Numbered from the stretch's first letter, positions 1-11,740 are shown. The stretch: 64,000 nucleotides of DNA from Macrophomina tecta (GCA_024180945.1 JAKSGN010000006.1:4030001-4094000); one strand, 5' to 3'. The notes: a model not told the origin generated them from the sequence alone. A program made the numbers and translations.

Positions 1-483
1 GTGGATGCGGGGAGGGGCCGGGGGACGACAAACCCTAGTGTGAGCCAGATACTGCAGCTGCGCGGAGCCAGGCTTCGAGCGCTGGCGCTGCGCGTTGAAA
101 ATGTCCCAGAACTGAGTCCACCAGTCAAACAAGAATGAATTCTCGGAGGGATCGCTGGGCACGGCGGCCGGGGGTAGGTCGTCAGGGCGCTTGTGCAGTT
201 CGTCCTTGCTGTCAGTATCCATGTCATCCACGCCGTTCATGTCGCGCCGGCCACCGGGGCTGGGCTTGGGAGCGGTGCCAGTGTTGATGATGAGCACATC
301 CTTGACCTGGCGGGCTAGATCCCAATGGTGGTTCTTGAGAAAGTAGTCGTAAATGTACGTGTTCAACATAGTCTGCGGGTCGTTTGAACCGCGCGCACCA
401 CCGGCCTGCATCAGCGGCGTGCCACCGACAGGGCCGCCCTGCTGGTTCATTGCGGCCATGTTGGCCTGCTGCTGGTTCATCAT
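1..483 (-). CDS. LisH-domain transcriptional regulator, SomA/Som1/Flo8 type (N-terminal part only)
   Basis: This is the first exon of a gene that runs off the left edge. The start is the first of two tandem ATG codons (483-478). The N-terminus is Gln/Asn/Met-rich, followed by a LisH-like segment around residues 39-54 (LNTYIYDYFLKNHHWDLARQ) and a stretch DLPPAAVPSDPSENSFLFDWW that is typical of the SomA (Aspergillus), Som1 (Magnaporthe) and Flo8-related family. These proteins are nuclear regulators of adhesion, development and cAMP/PKA output and work with LIM-domain-binding partners. That role is family knowledge, not visible here. The frame stays open to base 1. An intron may begin near position 30, because the residues there stop resembling the family. 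The low-complexity C-terminus usual for the family would lie outside the window. An exact orthologue name cannot be assigned from this fragment. Confidence 0.8.
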   Translation of the reverse strand, partial: MMNQQQANMAAMNQQGGPVGGTPLMQAGGARGSNDPQTMLNTYIYDYFLKNHHWDLARQVKDVLIINTGTAPKPSPGGRRDMNGVDDMDTDSKDELHKRPDDLPPAAVPSDPSENSFLFDWWTQFWDIFNAQRQRSKPGSAQLQYLAHTRVCRPPAPPRIH

Positions 484-1503
484 GAGCGGCTAGCGGACAG
501 ATATGGATGGCGCGGATGCGCGGTCAAGAGGATCTGGGTCCCTTCACGGCAGTGGCGTTGGGACTGCGGCGGAGGATGCAACGAATCCGCCTCAGGAGAT
601 GGGCGAGCTGGGCTCCAGCATGAGCGGGCGCGGGCCTGTGGATCGTCGCGGCGGTCGTGCGATGCAGCGGCGGAAAGGCGAGGTCGGCGCTCCGGGTATG
701 GACGGCCGAGCTGAGGGCGACGGAGACTTAGTGCTGGGGCGCGTTGGGCTCGCAGCGTGGGCTGGTCGCAGGGGCGCGGACTTGCGATCCCTCGAGGTGC
801 GCGTGGGCGATGATGGAGGACGGAGTCGGAGAGGCGCGGTGGGTGCAGAGTATCCTGATTGTGCTGCTGCGCGCAATCAAATGGCGTCGCTAGCGAGGCG
901 GCGACGTGTTACAGCAGACGGCGGGAGAGAGCGGCCGCGAGAGTAAAGATTTGCACGATGGCCACGCAGGGTATCAGCAGCGCAAGGCCGGGAAAGGAAT
1001 TGCAGGTCGAAGGTGTGCGAGCTTAGCGGTTGGGGGGGCGCGCGCCTTCATCGCCCTCCAGACGCTGTCGATTGGGTGCGCACACAATCACGAGGCACCA
1101 CGAAGCTGGCCCAGCCACTTGAGACACACAACCAACACCGCGGTCCCAGCCCCCAAAAACACATGCATCGCGCTGCGGTGGCTCGAAAGCATCACCTGTA
1201 TCTTTTTTCAGGGAGATTCGATGTGTTCCGCTGGGTGTCACGTGATTCCGCCGGCACCTCCACCCTCCCGCCCTCTCCGCAGCGTCCAGGGGGTGGCGGA
1301 TCAGGGTATAGCACTGGTAGTATAATTAGAAGAATCTCTCCGCCCACCGCCGTCAGCGTGCCCCACCGCATTTGTAGCTACCTAGACCGCTGTCTCTCTT
1401 GCTCCTGTTCCCCCGCAGAATCCCAGCAAAATCCACCGCGTCGCCACGTTGTACAACTCCTGCTGCGAACGCGTCTTGGCGCTCTGCCTTTACTCATCTT
1501 CGG
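484..1503. other. Intergenic region upstream of the LisH gene and downstream of Bet3
   Basis: GC-rich for the first 500 bases, then mixed. Open frames on both strands overlap one another and show no codon bias, domain or splice pattern. This is probably the promoter and leader of the leftward LisH gene together with the 3' flank of Bet3. I see no supported gene. Confidence 0.5.
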
Positions 1504-2395
1504 TTACTCATCATCTGGAGGCAGCTCATCCTCAATAAACCGCACCAACGTGATGCGCATTTCCGTCGTGTCATTACCCCTGAGCACGTCGCTGATGAAG
1601 TGAACTTCTACCTGCATTTGAACCTAAATTCCGTTTTAGCGATGGCGTATGTTCACTGGTGCCAAGTTCTTCCCGACTTGCAACACTGGTGTACTAACCA
1701 TTTCCAACGCTCCCCGCAACACTCCGCAAAGAATATTCGAATACCATAATTCATCTTGTGCGCGGCCGTCGTCTGGAAGCTCCACAAAGTCCGCCAGCGG
1801 ATTCTCATCGAATATCAATGAGAATTGTTTGTTGTCGCTGGTCCAGTTCGTGATTGTAGGCGTGATGTTGAGGAATACTTTGAAGCCGACCTGCAGAGTA
1901 ATCAGAATACGGTCCGTGGTTTCTCATGATTTCCCCAGCTGTTCCCAATGTATCCGGGGGAGTAGGTGTTAGATTATTTGCCCCGGGTGTTCACTCGCCA
2001 GTGCGACTGTGTGCGGTCTTCATACCTTCGAGATCATTTCGGCAACCTCACGGAAGCTGCTGCAAGAAGTTGTATTGGACTTGGCAAGAAAGTCCTCAAT
2101 CAAGCGCAGGCCGATATTGTAACCCATTTTGTCCAACTGCCTGTTGACCTCGACATAGTCGCTGTCAAAGTCCTTGCACAGCTGCGCGACAATCGTTCCG
2201 TAGGTAAGGGTGACTAGCTCGGCATTCACCTTGTCCACGCGGTTTCTCGGGAGCGTCAGAGATGGTGATAAGGGCGCAACGTTCGAGGGACTCACTACTT
2301 ACTTCCAAACCCTATAAATTGTCAGCTGTCGCGTGCGCGCGGGATGGACGAGGGGCTCACTCTTCACCCAAACGGGCGGCCTTGGTGGAAGCCAT
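1504..2395 (-). CDS. bet3: TRAPP complex subunit Bet3 (TRAPPC3 homologue)
   Basis: Five exons: 2395-2361, 2311-2303, 2245-2026, 1890-1699 and 1611-1504, giving 187 residues, the normal Bet3 length. The product starts [12 protein letters not shown], continues through [19 protein letters not shown], and carries the conserved [17 protein letters not shown] and [11 protein letters not shown] segments before ending DELPPDDE. Bet3 is the core subunit of the TRAPP tethering complexes. It acts as a GEF component for Ypt1/Rab1 at the ER-Golgi step and carries a palmitate in a buried channel. The second exon is only 9 bases (G GTT TGG AA); without it the invariant EVWK segment and the reading frame are lost. 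All other introns have GT...AG ends, and the phases sum correctly. It shares a 361-bp divergent promoter with the WD40 gene to its right. Confidence 0.93.
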
Positions 2396-2756
2396 AGCGT
2401 TTCTGGACACAGACAGTGCGCCCGGTCCTTAGTCGCAGCGAGATGAGAGAGGTCGGGGCGGGCGCATCAAACTGCCTCAACCGGACAAGGTGGATGATCC
2501 GGGTGAGTGGGATGCGCAGAGTGGAAATTTACGTGCCGTTGGAGAAGTAGCTGCGGCGGATGGTCTGGGGTAGGTACTGGGTGACGCAGCCGCGCCTCAG
2601 GAGCTCGTCGGCCCGCGTATACGCGCGCCTGTTTTTTTAGCGCGATGATCGTCGCTGTGGCCCGTAAACTTTGAGGAGCAGCTGCCATCACCATCACAAC
2701 TACGACCAACCACCCCGCACTTCTCGCATCTATCCGCACTCAACGCCGTCGCAACC
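2396..2756. promoter_or_regulatory. Divergent intergenic promoter between bet3 and the U5 snRNP WD40 gene
   Basis: A 361-bp spacer between two head-to-head ATGs must hold both promoters. I see no canonical TATA box, which is usual for housekeeping genes in filamentous fungi. A CACCATCACAACTACGACC stretch lies just before the right-hand gene. Confidence 0.5.
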
Positions 2757-4136
2757 ATGTCGTCGGAAAAGCGCCCGGCCGCCGACTCTTTCGGTTCCAA
2801 CCAGCTTGTTAAAAGACAGCGCTCTGACAACGACCTGGGCAATGAGGTCGCCATAACAAATGGCTCCGCAGGGAACGGCGCCCTCATCCAGGCAGTATGT
2901 CCCACCTTCACCATAGCTGGATCCTTGCCCTTGAGCTAAGGCGAAAAGAAAGGTGAGCCATGGCTGATTGTGTAGGTTCCGCGTACGAGCGGACTACAAG
3001 CTCCTATCATGGAGCTCACAGGTACATATCCATTCATACGAGGCGATATTCCTCCTAATGCAAGCACTATCAGGCCACGCCGGCGAAGTATTTGCGACGA
3101 GATTCGACCCGACCGGTCAACACATAGCATCCGGCTCCATGGACCGGAATATTCGTATGTACACCGACAAGTCCTAGCGCACGGGAGAATTGTGGCTGAG
3201 GCTCATGAACAGTTTTGTGGCGGACGTACGGCCACTGTGAGAATTACGGTATTCTGAGCGGACACAAGGGAGCAGTGTTGGACTTGCACTGGTCTCGCGA
3301 CTCTCGGGTTATCTTTTCGGCGTCTGCGGACATGACGCTCGCAAGCTGGGACCTTGAAACAGGCCAGAGGATACGGAGGCACGTGGGACATGAGGAGGTC
3401 ATCAATTGTATGGACGTGAGCAAGCGCGGCGAGGAAATGTTGGTTAGCGGCTCGGATGACGGATACATTGGGGTAAGCAGGGAACCGCAGTCTTGGGGCT
3501 TGATGCCGAGATACTGATGTTGCGTAGATCTGGGATCCGAGACAAAAGGAGGCAGTCAACTACATCGAGACCGAGTTCCCCGTCACCGCCATCGCCTTGG
3601 CGGAAGCTGGCAATGAGCTGTATTCGGGTGGCATAGACAACGACATTAAGGTGTGGGACATGCGCAAGAAAGCCGTCGCATATTCGCTTCGGGGACATAC
3701 CGACACCATCACGTCTCTGCAAGTCTCTCCAGACTCGCAAACGCTACTCTCCAACTCGCATGACTCCACAGTTCGGACATGGGACATTCGGCCTTTTGCA
3801 CCCACAGATCGCCACGTCAAGACTTATGATGGAGCGCCGACAGGTATGGAGAAGAACTTGTTGAAGGCCAGCTGGGATCCCAAGGGCCAGAAGATTGCCG
3901 CAGGAAGCGGTGACCGTACTGTTGTGGTCTGGGATGCAAACGCTGGCAAACTACTCTACAAGCTGCCGGGCCACAAGGGGGCGGTCAATGATGTGCGGTT
4001 TTCGCCGCGCGACGAGCCAATTAGTGAGTGCATAACAATTCACCAGGTCACGAGAAGCAACCGAGTCGCTGACATTTTTGTAGTTGTGTCTGGTTCGTCA
4101 GACGGGATGCTACTTCTGGGAGAGCTTGGCAAGTGA
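2757..4136 (+). CDS. U5 snRNP 40 kDa-type WD40 protein (SNRNP40/Cwf17/Spf38 homologue)
   Basis: Six exons: 2757-2894, 2976-3021, 3074-3154, 3213-3472, 3528-4023 and 4084-4136. The phases close to a 357-residue protein. After a basic leader (MSSEKRPAADSF, LVKRQR) it forms a WD40 propeller. Recognisable blades include LTGHAGEVFATRFDPTGQ, LSGHKGAVLDLHW, GHEEVINCMDVS, LRGHTDTITSLQVSPD and LPGHKGAVNDVRFSP, each with the expected GH and W[DR]-type ends. The segments SMDRNILLWRTYG and DDGYIGIWDPRQKEAV, both rebuilt across introns, match the U5 40K/Cwf17 family. These proteins sit in the U5 snRNP and Prp19-associated spliceosome, where they contact Prp8 (family knowledge). Five short introns in about 1.1 kb of coding sequence make this the most intron-dense gene here. 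Other WD40 families are possible but fit these motifs less well. Confidence 0.9.
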
Positions 4137-5241
4137 GAACGGCGGCTGCCAGATTAGGCTAGCGGGATTGATTTGAGGTTATTTGTGTCACAGGAGCAGA
4201 CCTTACATGCTGCAAATTAAAGCAGCCATGGTGGCTTCGTGTCGCCGCGGGCGCAGCTGAAGAGGAAGACGCGCAGAAACGCGCGCGAGCGGCGGAGGAG
4301 CGGAGTGGCTGGGCGAGAGAAAGAGCGCTGCAACCAAGCGCATAAAGGCAACAGGCGCTGGCCAGGAGCTGCAGATAGTAATCTCAGGCAAGCAAACGCG
4401 AGCACGGTGCGATGATGATGGGTATATGTTCGGCGGGATGTTGCGCGACGGGCGGCGGCTTTTTCGCAGCATTCGGCGGAGTTTGGGCGATGATAGGCTG
4501 GGCGCGGCTGGCGCCGCGGCTGGCTGAAGATCCCCGTCTTTTCGCGTGTTTCATCGTCGCGACCTGAATCTCCACCGAGCACCGCCCATCCCCAGCGAGT
4601 TGAACCTGATACAATGGCCCGGCCCTGGCATCTCATGCGGCATCAGAACCCTTGCCGGCTTCGTGCGACCGGCATGGGCGCCAGGACGCTTGTTTGGCAA
4701 GGCTCCTCTACCTCCACCCATTGGAGCCTCGACCACCCAGTTTCGTATTTCCTCTCATCGCTGCGCATTTGTGGCTCCAGAGGCCTTCTTCCTTTTGTCT
4801 TTTGCTCAGTCTGTCGCTTGTGCAATTGACTGGCTGCGGCCATGCTTGTTTGGAGACCTCTCCTCCACGCCCGGCCCACTTATCCTCAACTCTAAAGCTT
4901 CTTGCCAAAGCCAATCACACCAATCCTCTCTCTTTCTGACCACGGACCGGATCCAGTCATTGGCTTGTCGACCGACGAACCTGCAAACCTGGGGAGCGCT
5001 CATCGGAGAGAACCCTCGCCTGGCCTATCGGTCTGACCCGAACTGTGCATTTGCTGGGACGTCCTTGGCCGTTGTGGATGTAAACAATCCACGTGTCTGG
5101 CGTCAAAAGTGAACCATTAATATCGACGGCCTCTGCACATATCTCAGGCCGCCCGGACGCTGTGCGTTGGCTTTTCGTGGGGACTCGACGCGTAAACTCC
5201 TTTCAATATTTCCAGGCACACCACCGCAGGTCGACGTCAAT
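4137..5241. other. Intergenic region before the two-span membrane protein gene
   Basis: Open frames here (the longest at 4546-5112, +) lack domains and consistent codon usage. The last few hundred bases are pyrimidine-rich and are probably the leader of the gene starting at 5242. No gene supported. Confidence 0.45.
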
Positions 5242-6647
5242 ATGCCTATGCCTTTCTCCTTTCCTTCTTTCTCCGTCCCTCTTTTCAACCGTGGAGCTGC
5301 ACAACCTCAGGACGCACCGCCACCACAGCCACAGACGCCACCACCGCCCGCGTCGTCCGTTACATCGTCGCCATCCGGAGTGTCCACGCCATCCACCATT
5401 TCCGCAGTCCAGTCCCAAGTCCGTTCTTTACTTCAAGGAAGCTCAATCTATGCCGATTCGCCAGCGCTTTCAAGTCGCAGCACCCCAAAGGCCCCATTCT
5501 CGAGCGTATTTCGCCGCGGGTTCTTAACTCCGGGAAGCAATTCACCTCAATTTGATATTCCGCGTGATTCGTCTGAATCCCAGACACCACTGCACCAACA
5601 ACAAATCATCCGCTCCTACCGCCCCGCAGCTGTTGCTAGTCCACAGCATGGCGCTCCTGTGGCACCTCCAGCTGCTTATACGAGGGAATCCTCCATATAC
5701 GAGGGGGTTGATCCGGAGACATCACAGCTCGCCATTCTCATCAACCAGAGAGCCAGGAGACGGCAACAGAGGGCGTGGGTGAGGAGGCGCGGTTCGCGAA
5801 GACCCCGACGCGGAAGCTCGCGCGGAGCATGGGGCACCCCAACTACGCCGATAAGGAAAAAAGCAATGCTCTGTTTGGGCAGTGGCATCTTCCTTGCTAT
5901 GGTCTTGACAACCTGTGAGTAAGCGCACTGCATGTCACTTGCGCATAAACTAACTGTTTGGCAGACCTCTCAATCGCTCTCACGCGCCCAAGCACCGGAC
6001 AGGAAATCCACGTGCTTTTCATCCTCATCATTCTCAGCACCACCATCCTTTTCTGCCACTCTCTGGTCAGGCTGTGCATGCTGTCGCTCTCTCCCAAACG
6101 CGTGAGCGAGATCCCGCGGATACCGGATATGGCTGGTCCCGACGGCTTTCAGCCAGAACAACCCATACGCGTGCATTTGGCGCGGGACGAAGAGCTTGCG
6201 GAGGACGAAGATGCTATTCCTATCACCGATCCGGAGAAGGAGATTCTGAAGGCTCCGCCTCCAGCCTATGGTCTATGGCGGTCCAGTGTGGTAAGTTGCC
6301 CCTCCCGTTGTCGAAAGACTTTTGTCTGTTTTCTAACTCTAACCTCGCAGCCCATCAACCCGAACCTTCTCCACTGGCAACGCGTCGACCATTTGCATCC
6401 CCTCCGCCAGAATCCGTCTTCGGCCAACCCGGCCAACGCACAGCCCAACCAGCTGCTGGATCCCTTCCAGAGCCCGCCTCAGCAGCACCACAGGGACAGC
6501 GACGAAGGGGGAAGACCACCAAGCTATATTTCAGAAGATGGTGTGCGGTATGTAGTCGAGGCCGAGCCACGATCGATTGCTCCTGCGGGGCAAGACACGT
6601 TGAGTGATGTGCATCCCGCGTACAGAGGCGGACTCGGTATCAGGTGA
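5242..6647 (+). CDS. Hypothetical fungal membrane protein with two adjacent transmembrane segments
   Basis: Exons 5242-5914, 5965-6290 and 6351-6647 give 431 residues. The introns have clear GTGAGT/GTAAGT donors, CTAAC branch sites and GCAG acceptors. The start is the ATG of MPMPFSFPSFSVPLF; the frame is also open upstream to 5167, but without an ATG. The first 200 residues are Pro/Ser-rich and probably disordered. Two hydrophobic spans follow at about residues 206-230 and 239-261 (an inferred hairpin), then an acidic tail with PPxY-like motifs (APPPAYGLW, GRPPSYISEDG, DVHPAYRGG). Such motifs can bind Rsp5-type WW-domain ubiquitin ligases, but that is inference. No family is recognised. Similar layouts occur in conserved but uncharacterised fungal proteins. 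Confidence 0.8.
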
Positions 6648-8443
6648 AGAGTGGATGCTAGCAGCATCAAGACATTCATTTGCAATTACAACAGCCCAGC
6701 ATTCTTTAACGCAGGCGTTGCATATTGAGGATTGTGGCAAAGCACAGGGGCAAAGGACCATTCGATTGGCTGGTATTACGTATGGAGCTCTCGTTAGAGC
6801 TACAAGTGTGGTTGTTTTTCTGCTGTTGGATATTTACAGGGGCATTCGGCGAACGGACGTTGTACGAATTGTAGTCGATGTGGTTGCACGGTCACGAGAG
6901 TCAGGCATAGGGGGCTGCCTGAGACTAGGGAGACATATCCCCTACCTGATGGTTTAGGAAAGGAAGGAAAATCTACGGATGGATGAAAAAAAGGATACCC
7001 TCAGTGTTTACGCCCAGTACTCTCTAGAGCAGGAACTCTGGTTAGTTCGGCGAGATGGACACAACCCTTACCCACGACTCTTGGGAGGAAGAGTCACAAC
7101 AAAAAGGAACGAAAGAACTTTAATCCAGTGAGCGTACTGGGCTTCAAATTCTCCATTGTTTCCGAGCTGTAACTTGGCCGTTATTTTTTGAGCGTATATC
7201 GCATCTCCGCCGCTGACTTCCTGGCAGATTGCTCTCTCCTCCCAACCTTTCTTCGAATTACGGTTGTTGACTGTTGACATCTTCACCCACCCCCAGACCC
7301 CCAGTCTCCCCTTCTCCCGCCCCCCGCTCCGCCCCTACCAGCTCCCCCTCCCCTCCTCGAACGAACATAAGGCATGAGCAATCGAACTGCAAGCATCTCA
7401 TTCTTTTTTTTTTTTTTTTTTCGCTTTCGGGTTCGGCCCTCCCGTGCTAGTGGAAACCACCCCCTGTCGCCGCAGCGGTCTCAGCACGTGTTTCGGAGCC
7501 CTCACAAACCAACCACCCCCCTCCTTCTCTTCTCCTCTTCCCCACAGATACACTTCGGCCTTCGGGCCTGGGCGGTTCCCGCGCTTTGGGATCGTCTGTG
7601 TACTGCCGTCAACAGTTTTCGCCGTTCTGCCTCTAGAAATAGCACCATTCGAAACCGGTACTCTCCATCTCGCCTGTCGGCGTTGGATCCACTGTTGCAA
7701 TGGTGCTGCCGGTCTGCGGGGCTAGTTGGTAGCGGTGTTGCGGGAGACGGCATGCGCGTGCATTGCGTTGCATGTGCGCATGATCTCTCTTTTCTTTTCT
7801 CTTTTTTTTTTTTTTTTTTTTGTGATAATGCTAGCGAGGCAGAGAGGGAGGGTGCATTTCCTATTGCGGTTCTGGACGGACCTTGGGCAGCGATGAGGTC
7901 AGGTTTGGTTGGTGACCATCGGGGCGAAGGTAAGGCAGACTTGAGGACCGCTTATGCGTCCGTCCGGTGGGAGCAGGATATCGACGGTTCGGGGTCGGAA
8001 TTGGGGAAGAGAGACGCTTGAGCGAGAGAAGCAGGGTTGGTGATTCGGTAGCAGGGGGATGACGTCTTGTGGTCTCGTTCACGTGTTCTTGCTGGCTGAG
8101 AGGATTTGTGCAAGAGGAATGGTTTGGTAGGTGAGATTTGCATGGTCAGGGTTGGTGTTGAGGGATGTAGACAAGGGCGATCAGCGCGTATCCAAAGGAG
8201 CCGGGACCAGAATCAGAATCAGGATCAGGATCCCCTGGATGCACAAGAGCACAGGCTAATGGAACCAGTAGGTAGGCGTATGGCAGCGTAATATTTCCTC
8301 TAATCAATCTAGATACTCTCATCTATCATTCGTCAGTTTCGTCAGCTCTATCGTCAATCATCCAACTGCAACGCAGTAGGAACCGAAACCCGACATCAGC
8401 CGCGTCTTTTCCTCTAGATCGTCAATCGTCAGATCATGACCAC
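6648..8443. other. 1.8-kb intergenic stretch with long poly-T tracts
   Basis: Homopolymer T runs lie at 7404-7421 and 7802-7821, with pyrimidine-rich sequence between 7260 and 7560. A short hexamer repeat (CAGAAT/CAGGAT units) lies near 8210-8230. Open frames such as 7374-8021 (+) run through the poly-T and encode phenylalanine runs, so I do not accept them. Gene ends converge here, so both 3' ends may lie in this stretch. Confidence 0.5.
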
Positions 8444-10098
8444 TCAGAACTTCTTATCCAAACCCCATCCGACCTTGAGCACCCTGGCACACACGAAGCT
8501 CGCAACCGCCAATGCATAAGTAGCGATCGTAAAGATGGCGACTCCCCAATACCTGTCCCCCGCAGCCTGCAGCAAGCTTCCTGCAATGGGAATGCCGGTC
8601 AAAGTCCCAAAGCTGACGATCGTATAACACGTGCCGTAATACCGCCCATACTCCTCCATCGCGCACAGTTGGCCCACGCACACAGGCACGAGCGAGATAT
8701 TACTGCCCGAAGCAATACCAAAGACCAGCGCAAACGCGACAGTCAGACCCTTGACGGCGCCACCATTCTCCGAATACTCGCCGACGGGCGCCATCAGGGT
8801 CGCGGGCAACCACAGCGCCAGCGTCGTGACGAAACACAGCAACAGCGCGCCAATCATGCAATTGAACCTGCCCAGCCGATCTGCCACATAGCCCGGCGCC
8901 CACCTCCCCACGCTGCTCCCCGCGTTCAGCACCGCGATCAACTGATACGCAAATGTCGCATCCACGGCCTTCGACGACAGTGCAAACGACGTCGTATACG
9001 TAATCGGAATGAACAAGCCCCACTCCATGAAGAAGACGCCGGCCGTCACCAGCGCGAAGGGTATGTCCCGAAAAATGCGGAAGTCGGGCAGGACGGAGCC
9101 GCCAGGCTTGGCGGGCAGGCGCGAGCGGATGCACAGCTGGGCGACGCCGCACAGCAGGATGAAGATGAAGCCGAGCACGCGCGTCGCCCAGCCGAAGCCG
9201 ACTTTGGGGAACAGCGACTGCAGCATCAAGGGAAAGACGACGCCGCCGATGGAGCCGCCGGCGGCGGCCAGGCCGACCGCCGCGCCGCGCTTTTGCTGGA
9301 AGAAGTGGCCGATGCTGGCGATGGCGGGCGTGAAGATGAGCGAGGTGCCCGTGCCGCCGAGGATGCCGAAGACGATGAGGAACTGGTAGTATTCTGCGGG
9401 GGTGTTAGGGGCTGGTTTCTGGTGGTGGAGGTGGAGGAAGGCTGACCTTCGCACACGCCTAGCAGGAGCATGGAGGCAATGAGCAGGATGTTGCCGGCGA
9501 GGACCAGGAAGCGCGGGCCGTAGCGGTCGAAGATGGGGCCGATTTGGATGCCGCAGAAGAAGGAGAGGAAGGTGTAGACGGAGAAGATCCAGCCAATGGT
9601 GCTCTCGTCGTAGTGGGCGAGTTGGTGGGTTGCCAGGTAGGCTTGGAAGGTGCCAATGGAATTCCTGTCGTGTCCCGGCGGGTCAGCTTCATGTCGTGGT
9701 GGAGGGCTGTGTCATGACGGCATGCTCGGGAGTGCTCACATCATGCCGAAGGACGCGAGCATGCCGGAAAAAGAACCAAGCACGACAAGCCATGCCTTCG
9801 TGCCGCCCTCAGGATAGACGTCCTCGTCAGCGGCGGACACTGTGCTCGAGGCGTCGGAAGAGGGAGGCGAGGAGGCCGGGGAGCGCTCTGCATCCTCGTT
9901 CAGAGGAGCAGCAGCGCGCGGCTTCTCTTCATCTTGCGAGGCCCATTCTTTGTCGGCCAAGGTCTGCTCAGATGGATCGCATCTGGGCAGCTCCTGGGTC
10001 TCTGGCGAAATGGGATCGGTGGCGGTGACAGTGGCACTCGTTCCGTGATACGGCGGTTCAATTGGTCCTGGCTTGCTGCCTTTGGGTTGGTGTTGCAT
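8444..10098 (-). CDS. MFS transporter, monocarboxylate porter (MCT) family
   Basis: Exons 10098-9740, 9664-9447 and 9393-8444 give 508 residues. A cytosolic N-terminus of about 90 residues, rich in Ser/Glu/Ala, precedes [13 protein letters not shown], the usual entry to helix 1 of fungal MCT-like carriers. About twelve membrane spans follow. The helix 2-3 loop [12 protein letters not shown] is the MFS GxxxDRxGxR signature, and [21 protein letters not shown] and the [26 protein letters not shown] region are typical of the family. Members carry monocarboxylates, riboflavin (Mch5) or other small molecules in the plasma membrane, and the substrate cannot be read from sequence. Start choice: the ATG at 10098 lies about 150 bp below a TATAAG (10246-10253), while an in-frame ATG at 10152 is also possible. 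It stands alone, not beside a biosynthetic cluster. Confidence 0.9.
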
Positions 10099-10245
10099 TC
10101 GTCTGTCGGAAAGACTTGCGCGATTGGGTAGGATCCTTGCTCTTTTCCACAACTCTATCCGCGATAAACTTCCCTCCTGTTCCTACCTCTGACACAAGCG
10201 AGCCTGCTACTTCTCGAGCACACCAAGATGAAAGGGGCGCGGGCG

Positions 10246-10253
10246 CGACTTAT
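10246..10253 (-). promoter_or_regulatory. TATA-like element upstream of the MFS transporter
   Basis: CATATAAG on the minus strand, about 150 bp before the ATG at 10098. Position and sequence fit a core promoter and favour that start codon. Confidence 0.4.
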
Positions 10254-11152
10254 ATGGGCGGGGTAAGAGAGGGTCTTTGCCGGCGAGAAAGGGGATGAGA
10301 AGCGGCGGGCTCAGAAAAAAACGGGCTTTTTTCTTGTGGGGGTCGTGTCGAACCCCGCAGAATGGGCACCCTGGTATGCCATGAATAATCGTATTCCCCG
10401 ATCCGGCAAGTTTGTGCCAACGCCGCCCTTGGATTGAGCCGCTCTCTGCGCCGTGCCGTTTTGCCGGCTCGGCTCTTTGCTCGTCTGGACCGCCTTCGCT
10501 ATTGCGTGCGACGGCCGCTCTCTTGCCGGACAGGGTGTGTTCATGGGGTTGTTGTGTTTTCTAGCTACCGCGAAGTCTCCGGGTGCATCTGAAGCCCTGT
10601 GTCACAGTCAGACCAGGGTGTTGCGAGCATCTGGTGAAGGCACAGGTGAGGTCAGGAGTGACGTCTTGACCCGCGGCCCACCGTCGGCAGACCGCTCCGT
10701 CGTTGGTCGCCGCTCTCCGCCGCCGCTATTGACCGCACTGTCGCGTCTTCCACATCGCCACTGCACTTCCCAAGCAAGTCGGGAAGAAATGCCACGAACA
10801 GACGTAAAAATTAGAACAAGACCAGCGGAAAACACCGTTTTTCACACTTTGACCTCCCCACAAGACATACACCCCTTCATGACTGTTAAACATGAGAAAA
10901 CACACCGCACTTCTACATCCCTCTCTCCCTTCCTGATTCATGTCCCGTAGTGCTCTAGCACGCCAGCAGCCTTGCAAGACATTGCCAGATTACTTCCTCC
11001 GCCTCAGGCGCAGGGTCATGCTGGCCGATATGCTGCCTCATCATCGTGCCGCTGGTGCGCGGCGTTGAAAGCGAACGAGCACAGGATTCCGCCACTTCTC
11101 CAGTGACAACGGGCCATCCTGCTCGTACCAAACGTCTTGAACAGAAACGACC
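10254..11152. other. Intergenic region, no gene seen
   Basis: Open frames (10453-10950 on +, 10726-10977 on -) overlap in antisense and show no bias or domain. I see nothing else of note. Confidence 0.45.
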
Positions 11153-11740
11153 CTAGATGAAGGTGGTCATGGCGTTCAATGCATTAATAGCGTTATCGGA
11201 AGAAGTATCGGAGGTGAAAGCCTCTGGGATGGGGCATTTGGTGCGCTTCTTGATGTGCCCCATTGGTGCCGACCTGAGCGCAGAGAACCTCAGCATCTTT
11301 GTCGGTCCAGGCAGCCTCCCTGCCACAGGCTGGGGCAAGCATGCAAATATTGAAGTCCTCCTGGTACTGGATGATGGAGACGCGACTGTAGTTGCCTCGC
11401 AACTTGCCGATGCCCTAAGGGATGGCCGAGCTCTTAGAGGTGAAATCGAGGGCCAGTCCGAGGAGCGCGTTATGGGGGATGTTCTTTACAGGGCCAAATT
11501 TGGCGTCGCCGGACCAGATTGCGATCTGATCGCTGAGGGTCGGTTGCGCTGGTTTAGTGGTCGCCACGGCATCGCCGTCCTTGGATTTCTTGAGACCGAG
11601 CAACTGTGGGACCTTTCGGGTGGCCTAGTGACACTTTCTCTTGACCAAGGTGGGGGAAGGCATATATGGTGTCGAGATAAACATGAACACCATCAGCCCA
11701 GGCGAGTGTATTTGCTTCTTTGATAGACGCTCACTGAACC
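11153..11740 (-). pseudogene. Decayed protein-coding gene of unknown family
   Basis: The minus strand shows clear coding-style codons (C-ending third bases, e.g. CTC GGT CTC AAG ... GAC GGC GAT GCC) from about 11610 to 11195, but the frame is broken by a TAG at 11417-11415. After the TAG the same frame continues with equally coding-like sequence (residues RGNYSRVSIIQYQED, FNICMLAPACG). Near 11300 the coding signal appears to move to another frame, which ends DNAINALNAMTTFI at a TAG by 11153. The first break is in a Pro-TAG-Gly context, where CAG to TAG would be a single C-to-T change of the kind RIP makes (inference). No start codon or domain is recognised. The plus-strand frame over the same bases is probably its antisense shadow. 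Confidence 0.45.

Noticed and set aside
4546..5112. Plus-strand frame of 188 codons upstream of the two-span membrane protein
   Set aside because: Composition is random-like and it lies in the probable leader or promoter of the gene at 5242.
7374..8021. Plus-strand open frame of 215 codons
   Set aside because: It reads through two poly-T tracts, producing Phe runs; no codon bias, domain or splice sites.
11157..11723. Plus-strand open frame of 188 codons
   Set aside because: The coding signature (third-base C) is on the opposite strand; this is its antisense shadow.
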